Shown here in pieces: positions 52,726-62,542 of a stretch of DNA of 64,000 nt; position 1 is the stretch's first letter, and every line of letters begins with the position of its first letter. Position numbers and translations under genes: made by a program. The stretch is from Acidilutibacter cellobiosedens (GTDB lineage Bacteria > Bacillota > Clostridia > Tissierellales > Acidilutibacteraceae), in assembly GCF_004103715.1 (NCBI RefSeq), contig NZ_CP035282.1, positions 2,408,673 to 2,472,672 on the forward strand. The letters run 5' to 3'. The notes under the pieces are model-generated. The model was not told the origin of the DNA and ran no database searches. It was given only the letters and a program-made list of their open reading frames with translations.

Positions 52726-53340
52726 CTATAGAGATTTTACTAATTTTTCTACTATTTTTGTCAAGTGTTCTTTCCCATATTGGTTATCAATCAAACGTGT
52801 AGCGTATTTTCTTTTAAAATCCATAGACATTTGTGATTTAATCCGTTTCTCAGCTTCTTCCGACGAAATTTTATCCCTCATCATAAGCCTTTCTCTTTGC
52901 TCTTTTTCGCTTACAAATACCAGCCATATTTCATCATATTCTATTCCATATTTTTTTGAATTCTCTATTTCCTCTATAAGGAGAGGAATATCAAGAAATA
53001 TTATTTCATCCCTTTGGGCATTAATCCTTATTTCCTGAATCATCTTCTTATATACTTCAGGATGAACCATCTCATTTAATTTTTTTCTTTTTTCTTCATC
53101 ACCAAATATAATGCTTCCCAATTTTTTTCTATCTATAGATAAATCTTTTCTAAGAATGTCATCGCCGAAATATTCATGTATCTTTTCATAAGCGGATTCT
53201 CCAATGTCTGTTACTTTTCGTGAAATATCATCTGCGTCAATTACTGTATATCCTTTCTTTCTCAATATATCGGAAACCGTACTCTTACCCGAAGCTATTC
53301 CTCCGGTGATTCCTATAATCTTACATCTATTTTGTTTCAT
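52726..53340 (-). CDS. coaE: Dephospho-CoA kinase CoaE
   Basis: The last enzyme of CoA synthesis, phosphorylating dephospho-CoA. The ATG at 53338-53340 (MKQNRCKIIGITGG) is used, with AGGTGA eight bases upstream; a GTG four codons earlier lies inside that site. The P-loop is GITGGIASGKST, and DADDISR, FLDIPLLIE and RMMRDKI-like lid residues follow. Length is 204. The start overlaps the end of polA by 14 bases. Confidence 0.95.
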   Translation of the reverse strand: MKQNRCKIIGITGGIASGKSTVSDILRKKGYTVIDADDISRKVTDIGESAYEKIHEYFGDDILRKDLSIDRKKLGSIIFGDEEKRKKLNEMVHPEVYKKMIQEIRINAQRDEIIFLDIPLLIEEIENSKKYGIEYDEIWLVFVSEKEQRERLMMRDKISSEEAEKRIKSQMSMDFKRKYATRLIDNQYGKEHLTKIVEKLVKSL

Positions 53341-56002
53341 ACCAACTTTCACCTACTTTTACATCAGCTTTTAAAGGAACATTTAGAACAGTAGATTTTT
53401 CCATTATATCCTTTAGCAATTTCATCACTTCATCCTTTTCTTCTTTCTCTGCTTCTACTATCAATTCATCATGGATCTGAAGTATCAATCTTGATTTTAA
53501 TTTTCTCTTCTTAAGTTCATAATAGACATTAACCATCGCCACTTTTATTATATCTGCGGCACTTCCCTGAATAGGGGTATTCATAGCAATTCTTTCTCCA
53601 AAACTCCTTACATTAAAATTTTTGGAATTCAATTCGGGGATATATCTTCTTCTATGAAGTATAGTTTCAACATACCCCGTTTCCCTGCCTCTTTTCACTA
53701 TATCATCCATATAGCTTTCTACCATACTATAATTTTCAAGATAATTTTTGATATATTCCTTTGCTTCTTTTCGAGATATATTTAAATTTCTTGAAAGACC
53801 ATAATCACTTATACCATATATTATTCCAAAATTAACTGCCTTAGCTCTTCCTCTCATGGCAGGTGTTACATCTTCTTTTTTTACTTTAAAAACTTCGCTT
53901 GCGGTCCTTGTATGAATGTCTTCATCATGAAAAAATGATTCCTTTAATTTTGGATCATCGGAGATATGAGCCAACACTCTCAGCTCTATTTGAGAATAAT
54001 CTCCATCAACTAACAGATAATCATTATTTTCTGGAACAAAAGCCTTTCGTATTCTCTTTCCCTCTTCAGTTTTTACAGGTATATTCTGGAGATTTGGCTC
54101 GGTACTGCTTATTCTTCCTGTATTCGTAACTGTTTGATTAAAACTGGAATGAACTCTGCCAGTATTCTTATCAATTAAAGCAATAAATCCGTCAATATAG
54201 GTAGATTTTAATTTGACTAACTGTCTATATTTAAGGATATTATCAACTATGGAATGTTTATCCTTTAATTTTCCCAGCACTTCCGCATCTGTAGAATATC
54301 CGGTTTTTGTCTTTTTAATAACAGGAAGATTCAGTTTTTCAAATAATATTTCTCCCAATTGCTTTGGTGAATTTATATTAAATTCTTCTCCTGCTAAATC
54401 AAATATTTTATGTGTCAATTTTTCTATTTCTTCTTCAAATTCCTCTCCAAGACTTTTAAGTATATTTTCGTCTACTTTAAATCCATACCATTCCATGCTG
54501 GCCAATACCTCTATAAGGGGCAATTCTACATTGTTATAAAGTTCAGTCATACCAAAGCTTTCAATAAATCCCTCCATAGTATTTTCTAAGGAATAAACCA
54601 TATTAAGTATGTTTGAAAAATATTCTGCTCTCTCCGATACGGATAAATCTTTAAAAGTCCTCTTGTTTTTCCCTTTCCCCAATATTTTTTCTTTATCTTC
54701 AATATTTACATTCAAATATTTTTCAGATAATTTTCCAATACTATAATCCGTTTGAGAAGGATTAATTAAATATTGCGCAATGGCACTATCAAATGTAATA
54801 TTTTTAATATCTATTCCCATCCTAAATAATCCTAAGATATCCCCCTTTAAGTCATGACCTATTTTTTCTATATCATCTCTCTCAAAATATTCTTTAAAAT
54901 TATGCTTAAATTCATCTATTAAAGAAGGTTCTCCCAAAAAATCCAAATATAATGAAGGAAAATCATTACATTTTAAGGCAACTCCTAATATCTCATCTTT
55001 TATATAATCCGAATCCTCAAATACAAATTTAAAAGAAAATTTCTTTTCCTTATCTATTCCCTTTAAGATTGTATTAATATTATCTTTTCCTCCTATAAAG
55101 TATTCCGATCTATAGATATTCTTATTATTGTGTTCAATTTCATCTTCCGGAATCTTATTAATTAAGCTTTTGAATTCCAATTTCTCATAAATTTCTTTTA
55201 ATTGTTTGAAATCAGCTTTTCTGACTTTCAAATCTTCCAATTCAATATCCAGCGGAACATTTGTGATTATTTCAGATAATTTTCTGCTCATAAATGCTCC
55301 TTGTTTATATTCTATTAAAGAATTTTTAACTTTATTTCCGGAAACCTCATCTATATGTTCAAAAATATTTTCAATGGAGCCGAACTGCTTTATAAGTTTA
55401 ATTCCCGTTTTTTCTCCAATTCCGGGAACCCCCGGAATATTATCGGACTGATCTCCCATAAGGCCTTTTAAATCTATAAATTGTTGGGAAGTAATTCCAT
55501 ATCGTTCTTCCATTTTTTTCTCGTCATATTCTTCTAATTGAGTTATTCCCTTTCTGACTAAAAGAACTTTGGAATGAGGAGAAACAAGCTGAAGATAATC
55601 CTTATCCCCTGACACCAATATAACTTCCATATTGTTTTCTTTTCCTATATTGCATACAGTGCCTGCAATGTCATCAGCTTCATATCCATCTGTTTCAATA
55701 AAGGTAACATTCATTGCTTTTAACACTTCTTTGAGTATGGGGAACTGTATAGACAATTCATTAGGCATCTGCTGCCTATTTGCCTTATATTTATCAAATT
55801 CTATATGCCTGAAAGTTGGCCCTTTCTTGTCAAAAGCTATACATATATAATCCAGGTCATATTCATCCTTTATCTTATAAAACATAGTCAAAAATCCATA
55901 TACCCCATTAGTATATATTCCATCTTTTGTAGACAAAAGAGGCAGCGCATAAAAAGCCCTATATAAAAGGCTGCTTCCATCAATTATCATGAGTTTATCC
56001 AA
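53327..56002 (-). CDS. polA: DNA polymerase I
   Basis: An 891-residue family A polymerase for repair and Okazaki fragment processing. Residues 1-290 form the 5'-3' exonuclease (MIIDGSSLLYRAFYALP, GDKDYLQLVSP, GLMGDQSDNIPGVPGIG). The central 3'-5' exonuclease domain lacks the expected Asp-x-Glu at its first motif (reads KFVFEDS), so proofreading is probably absent, as in Bacillus PolA. The polymerase domain has motif A DGDYSQIELRVLAH, motif B RGRAKAVNFGIIYG and motif C LQIHDELIVE. Gene order polA-coaE is conserved. Confidence 0.97.
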   Translation of the reverse strand: MDKLMIIDGSSLLYRAFYALPLLSTKDGIYTNGVYGFLTMFYKIKDEYDLDYICIAFDKKGPTFRHIEFDKYKANRQQMPNELSIQFPILKEVLKAMNVTFIETDGYEADDIAGTVCNIGKENNMEVILVSGDKDYLQLVSPHSKVLLVRKGITQLEEYDEKKMEERYGITSQQFIDLKGLMGDQSDNIPGVPGIGEKTGIKLIKQFGSIENIFEHIDEVSGNKVKNSLIEYKQGAFMSRKLSEIITNVPLDIELEDLKVRKADFKQLKEIYEKLEFKSLINKIPEDEIEHNNKNIYRSEYFIGGKDNINTILKGIDKEKKFSFKFVFEDSDYIKDEILGVALKCNDFPSLYLDFLGEPSLIDEFKHNFKEYFERDDIEKIGHDLKGDILGLFRMGIDIKNITFDSAIAQYLINPSQTDYSIGKLSEKYLNVNIEDKEKILGKGKNKRTFKDLSVSERAEYFSNILNMVYSLENTMEGFIESFGMTELYNNVELPLIEVLASMEWYGFKVDENILKSLGEEFEEEIEKLTHKIFDLAGEEFNINSPKQLGEILFEKLNLPVIKKTKTGYSTDAEVLGKLKDKHSIVDNILKYRQLVKLKSTYIDGFIALIDKNTGRVHSSFNQTVTNTGRISSTEPNLQNIPVKTEEGKRIRKAFVPENNDYLLVDGDYSQIELRVLAHISDDPKLKESFFHDEDIHTRTASEVFKVKKEDVTPAMRGRAKAVNFGIIYGISDYGLSRNLNISRKEAKEYIKNYLENYSMVESYMDDIVKRGRETGYVETILHRRRYIPELNSKNFNVRSFGERIAMNTPIQGSAADIIKVAMVNVYYELKKRKLKSRLILQIHDELIVEAEKEEKDEVMKLLKDIMEKSTVLNVPLKADVKVGESWYETK

Positions 56003-56104
56003 AAAATCATCTCCCCATATTCTTATATAAGCTATTATTTTTTAACAGCTTCATAATAAGTATATCCTAAAAAAAATAATCAGTAAACAATTTAAAATAA
56101 TATC

Positions 56105-56133
56105 TTGATTTTTGTTTTGTTATATGTTAACAT
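56105..56133 (+). promoter_or_regulatory. Putative promoter of tRNA-Leu(CAA)
   Basis: TTGATT (56105-56110) and TAACAT (56128-56133) are separated by exactly 17 bases. Transcription would start near 56140, a dozen bases before the tRNA. Confidence 0.45.
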
Positions 56134-56151
56134 ATTTTTTGTAACCGTTAA

Positions 56152-56237
56152 GCCGAAGTGATGGAATTGGCAGACGTGCTGGACTCAAAATCCAGTGGGG
56201 CTTAAACCTCGTGCGGGTTCGACTCCCGCCTTCGGCA
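56152..56237 (+). tRNA. tRNA-Leu (anticodon CAA)
   Basis: An 86-base class II tRNA on the plus strand. The acceptor arm GCCGAAG pairs with CTTCGGC, discriminator A. The anticodon stem CTGGA/TCCAG encloses CTCAAAA, so the anticodon is CAA for UUG. A long variable arm (TGGGGCTTAAACCTCG) and the T arm CGGGTTCGACTCCCG are present. CCA is not encoded. It is divergent from polA and followed by a terminator. Confidence 0.97.
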
Positions 56238-56275
56238 TTATTACTATTCGCACAGACTATGATTTTTAAAAAATA

Positions 56276-56309
56276 AGTAGGGACAAATAATCCCTACTAT
56301 TTTTATTTT
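56276..56309 (+). terminator. Terminator after tRNA-Leu(CAA)
   Basis: AGTAGGGA pairs with TCCCTACT around a seven-base loop and is followed by a T-rich run (ATTTTTATTTTATT) on the plus strand. Confidence 0.8.
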
Positions 56310-56553
56310 ATTATTTATTGTCAATAAAGCCTTTGTAAAAAAATTATATAATGTTTTTTTAATCATAATAAGATCATTTTTTGTCACTTCTTCCATTGGT
56401 TCTTTTCCATTAAAATGATGCATTACTACAGTATTACCATATTTATTTTGATCTGTTGAAGTCAAACTTTCATTTTTTTGCTGAAATTCCAATAAAATTT
56501 TGACTTTCTTTTATTATTGTTTTTTATAAATTAAAATTCAGATATTTCCAGTC
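56310..56553. other. Intergenic region without a convincing gene
   Basis: An open minus-strand frame (56244-56492) runs through this stretch. It begins at a TTG without a ribosome site and its end is made of the tRNA terminator. It may be a remnant of a small gene (it contains NTVVMHHFNGKEPMEEVTKN), but nothing supports translation. No RNA element was recognised. Confidence 0.35.
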
Positions 56554-56580
56554 AAAAAAAGGCCCAAATTAATGGGCCCT
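56554..56580 (-). terminator. Terminator after the FakA/YloV-like domain gene
   Basis: GGCCCA and TGGGCC form a GC-rich stem around a six-base loop. On the minus strand it is followed by seven T. It may also end transcripts reading through from the CRISPR array. Confidence 0.85.
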
Positions 56581-56616
56581 TTTGTTTATCCTAATTTCTC
56601 TCATATATAATTGTGT

Positions 56617-56868
56617 TTAGCCTTTTAGGCCATTGGTTTGTCGTTCCATATTTTCTATGACAACATCATAAACATCGCCCAGTGAAGCACAATATTCAAG
56701 CACTTTCCAAGGAGTATTCGTGTGAAAATGAATTTTTATCGTCTCTTCACTGCCGACCGCTAATAAACAATCTCCCTTTATATTTTTGGTAATATATTCA
56801 CCAATTTTATCCTCAGAAAGATTCTTCCCATCTATTAATAGTTGCGTATCATATTTAAATTCAAGCAT
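56617..56868 (-). CDS. Stand-alone domain similar to the C-terminal end of YloV/FakA
   Basis: An 83-residue protein starting at the ATG 56866-56868 (MLEFKYDTQLLIDG) with GGAGGG upstream. The pattern GDCLLAVGSEETIKIHFHTN, then TPWKVLEYCASLGDVYDVVI and ENMERQ matches the last part of the DAK2/FakA-like YloV proteins, where this stretch reads GDSLVVVGDDDLVKVHVHT. No kinase domain is attached. It could be a free regulatory or binding domain. It starts only 40 bases from the end of the CRISPR array on the same strand, so it may receive array read-through. Confidence 0.78.
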   Translation of the reverse strand: MLEFKYDTQLLIDGKNLSEDKIGEYITKNIKGDCLLAVGSEETIKIHFHTNTPWKVLEYCASLGDVYDVVIENMERQTNGLKG

Positions 56869-56908
56869 ACTTACCCTCCTATTTTTATATTTATACATCC
56901 AAGTTATA

Positions 56909-59544
56909 GTTTTAATTCCTTATAGGTATTCTGATACGGAACAGAAAAATATGGAACACCATTAGAGTCATAAGTTTCAATTCCTCATAGGTATTCTGAT
57001 ACCAAGTATCTGGCTTAATCTGCACTCACTTGATACGAGTTTCAATTCCTCATAGGTATTCTGATACGCTAATACTTCTCCTGTCATAAATTCATTCATT
57101 CTAGTTTCAATTCCTCATAGGTATTCTGATACCTGTTCAAGGAAGAATCCAAACAAGAAGTTATGAAGAGTTTCAATTCCTCATAGGTATTCTGATACTA
57201 AAAGAGTCTTCAAATCCAAAGTCCATTCCTACCCTGTTTCAATTCCTCATAGGTATTCTGATACGACCGGAATTGAAATATCAGCAGGCGGTTGATTTAG
57301 GTTTCAATTCCTCATAGGTATTCTGATACTATGGAAATATCTATAAGGATTTTTGTAGTTCACATGTTTCAATTCCTCATAGGTATTCTGATACATTTTT
57401 TTATTACTCATTTTCCCACACCCCTATTATAGTTTCAATTCCTCATAGGTATTCTGATACTCCTTACTATGGCCTGAATACTCCCGTCCTTTTCCCTAGT
57501 TTCAATTCCTCATAGGTATTCTGATACTAGAAGCATGAGAATCTTTTCCGCTCCCGGCTTAAGGTTTCAATTCCTCATAGGTATTCTGATACAACATTAT
57601 CGTTGTCATATCCATGATTGGAGTAAATGTTTCAATTCCTCATAGGTATTCTGATACAAGGGTTGGACACGTGAAACCTTTAGACATAGAAAGTTTCAAT
57701 TCCTCATAGGTATTCTGATACCTGGGGGGTGAGCAACTTAAGAGGACGGATTCTTAGTTTCAATTCCTCATAGGTATTCTGATACCACCTAATTGCATGG
57801 TATGAGGGTAGTTCTTTTGGGGTTTCAATTCCTCATAGGTATTCTGATACCTGCTTAAACATGCCATGGCAGATGATATTGTAGAGTTTCAATTCCTCAT
57901 AGGTATTCTGATACCACCGACGCAAGCCACCCTATCGCCAGCAGACTGAGTTTCAATTCCTCATAGGTATTCTGATACTCTATATGGAAACTATAGACAA
58001 TTTTATTATTTTTAGTTTCAATTCCTCATAGGTATTCTGATACTCACAGAGTGCAAAAAAGAGATTAAAGAGCAATTTAAGTTTCAATTCCTCATAGGTA
58101 TTCTGATACCTAAAATTTAGGAGGTTTGAGGCAATGTACAGTGAAGGTTTCAATTCCTCATAGGTATTCTGATACTGGTGGACTAACGAAATGTTAGAAA
58201 GTGTAAATGAGTTTCAATTCCTCATAGGTATTCTGATACTTGCTTTGTTGTCTGTATCATAATCGGTTATTGAAGTTTCAATTCCTCATAGGTATTCTGA
58301 TACCCGACATTTGCAAAGTGACAACTTTCAACTTTTGTGGTTTCAATTCCTCATAGGTATTCTGATACGTGAAAGCAAAGGTGAAAAGATGATTAGAAAG
58401 TATTGTTTCAATTCCTCATAGGTATTCTGATACCAACGAAAGTTGCAAAAATATTATTAATTCATTTGAGTTTCAATTCCTCATAGGTATTCTGATACAA
58501 GTTGAGGATGAAAAACCTGTTAAAGATGAATTTGGTTTCAATTCCTCATAGGTATTCTGATACTAAAAAGATATAGATGGTCTGATGAAAAGAAAAAATA
58601 GTTTCAATTCCTCATAGGTATTCTGATACTGGTATCATGTACTTCTCTATTTCTCTCATTTTCCTCGTTTCAATTCCTCATAGGTATTCTGATACAAGCT
58701 AAAGGAATTCATCAAGCTTATTGGGCCTCAGACGGGTTTCAATTCCTCATAGGTATTCTGATACTAGACAGTTTTTATTTTTTCCTGTTCTTCGCTCAAG
58801 TTTCAATTCCTCATAGGTATTCTGATACTATTATGCAAGGATGGGGCAACTCACTTATGAAGAATGTTTCAATTCCTCATAGGTATTCTGATACTTCAAC
58901 CAACAGAAACACACATCGGAATTTTAGAAGGGTTTCAATTCCTCATAGGTATTCTGATACTTTGGGATTAGTATTTCACGTAGTTAGAACAAAATTGTTT
59001 CAATTCCTCATAGGTATTCTGATACTGGAGGTGTAATATTTATCAACACATTGTTTTCCTTGTTTCAATTCCTCATAGGTATTCTGATACTCTACCAATG
59101 AAGGCAGTTATATAATTTTATATGTTGTTTCAATTCCTCATAGGTATTCTGATACATAAACAGAGGGATTATTGATTTTACAATTTATTTGTTTCAATTC
59201 CTCATAGGTATTCTGATACCATGTGCTTCATCAAGTTGAAATGTTATTTCCTCCGTGTTTCAATTCCTCATAGGTATTCTGATACCAGTTGTTGGTTTGC
59301 AATAGAGTATCGAAATTTAGGTTTCAATTCCTCATAGGTATTCTGATACCTCAGCTTCAAAAAATTGTTCGCCAAAAATTAGTAGTTTCAATTCCTCATA
59401 GGTATTCTGATACTCCGCTACCTTCTGCCTGATCCAGCGGTCAAACTGCAGTTTCAATTCCTCATAGGTATTCTGATACTATGCTATCTATGGAAGTTTG
59501 TATTTTAGCTTTTCTGTTTCAATTCCTCATAGGTATTCTGATAC
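56909..59544 (-). CRISPR. CRISPR array, 41 repeats and 40 spacers, read on the minus strand
   Basis: Forty-one 29-base repeats were counted. In crRNA sense the repeat starts GTATCAGAATACC and ends GAGGAATTGAAAC; the ATTGAAAC end is the 5' handle typical of type I-B and some type III systems. Forty repeats are identical; the one at 56909-56937 has two changes, marking it as the old, leader-distal end. Spacers are 35-38 bases, with one of 40 (58696-58735). A consensus promoter in the minus direction lies immediately right of the array. No cas gene occurs in the window. Targets cannot be assigned by eye. Confidence 0.99.
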
Positions 59545-59766
59545 TCATTTATTTATTGATATTACTATACTTCTCTTTTTTTGTCAAATCAACAAATATT
59601 GTATGTTTATCACTTAATCTTGGCATACGTATTGGATTTGCTTATGTTTATAAAAAAATAAATTATTGTCGAACCCCGGTAGTTTTTACATTATTGGAGG
59701 TCGACGATAAAAATTTCAATAAAAGGGTCAAAATTAATTTTAACCCTTTTGAAAGGAGATGACTAT
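59545..59766 (-). promoter_or_regulatory. CRISPR leader
   Basis: The AT-rich stretch right of the newest repeat contains the array promoter and two dyads. One is an imperfect inverted repeat of about 16 bases per arm (59663-59710: TTATTGTCGAACCCC against GGAGGTCGACGATAA). The other is a 30-base near-perfect palindrome (59721-59750: AAAAGGGT, AAAATTAATTTT, ACCCTTTT). The first could be a docking site for spacer acquisition; that is inference from position. Confidence 0.72.
59559..59587 (-). promoter_or_regulatory. Promoter of the CRISPR array
   Basis: On the minus strand a consensus TTGACA (59582-59587) and TAATAT (59559-59564) are separated by exactly 17 bases. Transcription would begin near 59552, about eight bases before the first repeat. 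Confidence 0.85.
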
Positions 59767-60041
59767 ATGCAGTTTTTTTCTGGAATTTTCATCACATATA
59801 TAATATAGAGTTGTTTGAAATTTGGTTACTATGAGCTTGTTAAATTTATTAATTTAAAATTTTTCTATTGCTATAGTCCGCCACTATATGGTAAGCAATC
59901 TGGATATTAAGTTGGTACAAATATACTGCCACGCTTTCGGCTTAGAATAACTTTGTTAAATAAGCCAATTACAATGCAATTGACTTATTTTGTTTTATAT
60001 GATAGTTTCAAAGTACAAAATATGTTGGGAGGATTGTTTTC
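59767..60041. other. Gap between CRISPR leader and the DJ-1/PfpI gene
   Basis: It opens with a strong AAAGGAGAT ribosome site and a 13-residue frame (59767-59808, MQFFSGIFITYII then stop), probably the start of a lost gene. A 12-bp stem-loop (59959-59989, AATAAGCCAATT with AATTGACTTATT) is fully paired only on the minus strand through a G-U. GGGAGG precedes the next gene. Nothing else was recognised. Confidence 0.4.
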
Positions 60042-60626
60042 ATGGATATAAATATTTTGTTGTTTCCCGATTTTGAAACATTGGATGCATTTGGACCTGT
60101 GGAAATTTTGAGCCGTATCGAAGAATACCATATGCACTATATTTCAATTAATGGTGGCATCATTAAAAGTAGACAAGGAACAAATATTTTCACCGCACCG
60201 TTAAAGAATGCTGATTTTTATGGTATACTCTTAGTTCCAGTCGGGCAAGGTACGCGGTCTTTAGTCACGGATATAAAATTCATTGAAAAACTAACGCAAA
60301 TCGCCGCTCACTCAACATATTGCCTAACGGTATGCACCGGTTCTGCCCTTTTAGCAAAAACAAATCTACTGGATGGTAAAAAAGCAACTTCAAATAAAAG
60401 AGCCCTTAAGTGGGTAAAATCAGTAAACTCAAAGGTAGACTGGATTACCCATGCAAGATGGGCAGTAGATGGGAAATTTTATACTTCCTCTGGTATATCG
60501 GCAGGAATGGATATGGCACTCGGATTTATTGCTGAAAGATTTGGTGTAAATAAAGCAAAAGAAATTGCAGATAGTATTGAATATATATGGAATTCTGATA
60601 AAGATAATGACCCATTTGCTAAGTAG
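60042..60626 (+). CDS. DJ-1/PfpI-family protein
   Basis: A 194-residue protein of the DJ-1/ThiJ/PfpI superfamily. The nucleophile elbow is LTVCTGSALLAKT with Cys about residue 100; VPVGQGTR and TSSGISAGMDMALGFI are also typical. The sequence resembles isonitrile-hydratase-like and related members more than proteases. The substrate is unknown. GGGAGG precedes the ATG. It stands alone, convergent with the ABC exporter. Confidence 0.9.
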   Translation: MDINILLFPDFETLDAFGPVEILSRIEEYHMHYISINGGIIKSRQGTNIFTAPLKNADFYGILLVPVGQGTRSLVTDIKFIEKLTQIAAHSTYCLTVCTGSALLAKTNLLDGKKATSNKRALKWVKSVNSKVDWITHARWAVDGKFYTSSGISAGMDMALGFIAERFGVNKAKEIADSIEYIWNSDKDNDPFAK

Positions 60627-60741
60627 TTTGTCTTTGTGGACAATTTATCCTAAAACCGCTTAAAAATAACCTTAAAGTTCAGTATTCAGAAAAATTTTGT
60701 TTTAACGGTTTTGCATATATTATAATAATAGTTGGTAAGCA

Positions 60742-60767
60742 ATGCCTCCGTACGTATACGGAGGCAT
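60742..60767. terminator. Perfect 11-bp hairpin between convergent genes
   Basis: ATGCCTCCGTA pairs with TACGGAGGCAT around the four-base loop CGTA. It lies between the convergent DJ-1/PfpI and ABC exporter genes, where a terminator is expected. There is no T run, so it may work with a partner factor or be a stability hairpin. Confidence 0.55.
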
Positions 60768-60853
60768 CTTCATCAGATTTGCCTATTGGCCGACAAAACT
60801 ATTTCTATTCTATCAAAACGGGTTAACTTTATATACCATTCTTAATACAAAAA

Positions 60854-62542
60854 TTATTTGTTTACCGTTGCATAATACAATTCTCTGAAATATGGATTGT
60901 TTTCCAACAACTCTTGAAATTTACCTTGTCCTATAATATCTCCATTTTTGAATACAACAATGCGTTCAAAGTTCTTTATTGAATTCAAACGATGAGCTGT
61001 TACAATTACAGTTTTTTCTTTCAATAAATCCATAACGTGATTCATGACGTTTTCTTCCGTTATATTATCCATTGCAGAAGTAGCTTCATCCAACAGAATT
61101 ATATTTGCCTTTGAAAACCACAAACGCCCTAAAGCTATTCTCTGTCTTTCCCCACCTGATAAGGATATTCCCTTTTCGCCTAATTCCGTACCCAATCCAT
61201 CTTTTAGTTTATAATACAACCCCGACAGTTCAACTTGATTTAGAACATTAACAATTTCTTTATCATCTACATTTTTATTAAACACAAGATTCTCTCTCAA
61301 AGTTCCATCAAAGATAGACGACTCTTGGGGAACATAATCAATATAGTCATAATAGCTATTTAGATCTATTCTTGACAGATCATAGTCATCTACCAATATC
61401 TTACCTCCACCAGGTTTCAGCAGTCCCGCGAGAAGTTTAATCAGCGTTGATTTTCCTGAACCGCTTTCTCCTACAAACGCAATTTTCTCACCGGAATTAA
61501 CAGTTAAGTTCAAATTGTTAAATATCAATCTATTTCCATATAAAAATTTTAATCCGTAAAAAGAAATATTTCCTCTAAGAGCGGGAATCATTTTACCTTT
61601 TCCGAATTGATAATCGTTATCCAAATCCAAAAAATCCGTATAACGCTTAAATGCTCCTTTGTCCAGTTTATACTGAACATATAAAACGTTAAATATAGCA
61701 ATAGGAATATATGCATTATCAACTAAAGATATCAATGCAACAACAGCACCTATTCCAAAGGATTTTGTAATCCATCCGTAAACAATTACAGCAACTTTAA
61801 CAGATATGACCATCAATTCAAAAATAGTAAAAAAAGCTTCATGAATAAGAGTCATTTTTACCTTTGAACCTACTATTTCTTTTTCAGCAAACTTTGCCTT
61901 TTCTATTTCATAATTAAATCTTTTGTTTATCCTAAAAATGACCATTTCCATAAATCCTCTGACAAGAAAATGATTCATCTCCTCTTCGTTTAACAAAATA
62001 TGTTCTTTAATCCGATATAACCTTTTAAGAAGTAAATTTGTAACAATAAAAACGAAAATATAGCCAATAAGTATTACCCACATAATAATCTTATTAATTC
62101 TATAAATAAAAATCATGCTGAATAAAATAGAGGGAATCAATTTTCTTGTTAATTCAAAAATAAAATCAAATAACATACTTTTCCCAGCGGAAGCACCGTT
62201 CTCAATTCTCTGAACCAATTTACCAGTACCCATTGTCTGATATGATTTATAATCCACGCGGCTAATCTTCTTCAATGCCTCTATTTTCAAATCAAGAAAA
62301 ATACCGTGTTCTAATTTACGTCCCGGATACTCATCTAAATAACTTAAGACACATAGCATGACAAGAACAAAGGCATATATTATAATAACAGATGCTGTTA
62401 AGGACCTGTCATTAAATTTATTTATTAAAGTTTGAAAATAGCTTGCAGTAAAATTTTCTAAAAAAGCCAGTAATATACCTAATAATAGATAGCTGCCAAC
62501 CAATAGTTTATTCTTCTTTACAATTTTCATCAAGTAATTCAT
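60854..62542 (-). CDS. ABC exporter, fused membrane and ATPase domains
   Basis: A 562-residue half-transporter. Residues 1-310 form six transmembrane helices of the exporter type; residues 340-562 are the ATPase: Walker A GESGSGKST, Q loop YVPQESSIF, signature LSGGERQR, Walker B IILLDEATSAMD and the switch His in VTAHRLNS. It should work as a homodimer or with an unseen partner. The cargo is unknown. It is preceded by a 340-base region with dyads that may control it. Confidence 0.92.
   Translation of the reverse strand: MNYLMKIVKKNKLLVGSYLLLGILLAFLENFTASYFQTLINKFNDRSLTASVIIIYAFVLVMLCVLSYLDEYPGRKLEHGIFLDLKIEALKKISRVDYKSYQTMGTGKLVQRIENGASAGKSMLFDFIFELTRKLIPSILFSMIFIYRINKIIMWVILIGYIFVFIVTNLLLKRLYRIKEHILLNEEEMNHFLVRGFMEMVIFRINKRFNYEIEKAKFAEKEIVGSKVKMTLIHEAFFTIFELMVISVKVAVIVYGWITKSFGIGAVVALISLVDNAYIPIAIFNVLYVQYKLDKGAFKRYTDFLDLDNDYQFGKGKMIPALRGNISFYGLKFLYGNRLIFNNLNLTVNSGEKIAFVGESGSGKSTLIKLLAGLLKPGGGKILVDDYDLSRIDLNSYYDYIDYVPQESSIFDGTLRENLVFNKNVDDKEIVNVLNQVELSGLYYKLKDGLGTELGEKGISLSGGERQRIALGRLWFSKANIILLDEATSAMDNITEENVMNHVMDLLKEKTVIVTAHRLNSIKNFERIVVFKNGDIIGQGKFQELLENNPYFRELYYATVNK

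Noticed and set aside
56244-56492. Minus-strand open frame of 82 codons between tRNA-Leu and the YloV/FakA-like gene
   Set aside because: It begins at a TTG with no ribosome site and its last third is the tRNA terminator. At most it is a gene remnant.
58833-59762. Open frames running along the CRISPR repeats on the plus strand
   Set aside because: They are periodic translations of the repeat and carry no coding signal.
59767-59808. Thirteen-codon frame behind a strong ribosome site beside the CRISPR leader, vaguely like the start of a Cas4-type protein
   Set aside because: Too short for any family call; the resemblance rests on a few hydrophobic residues.
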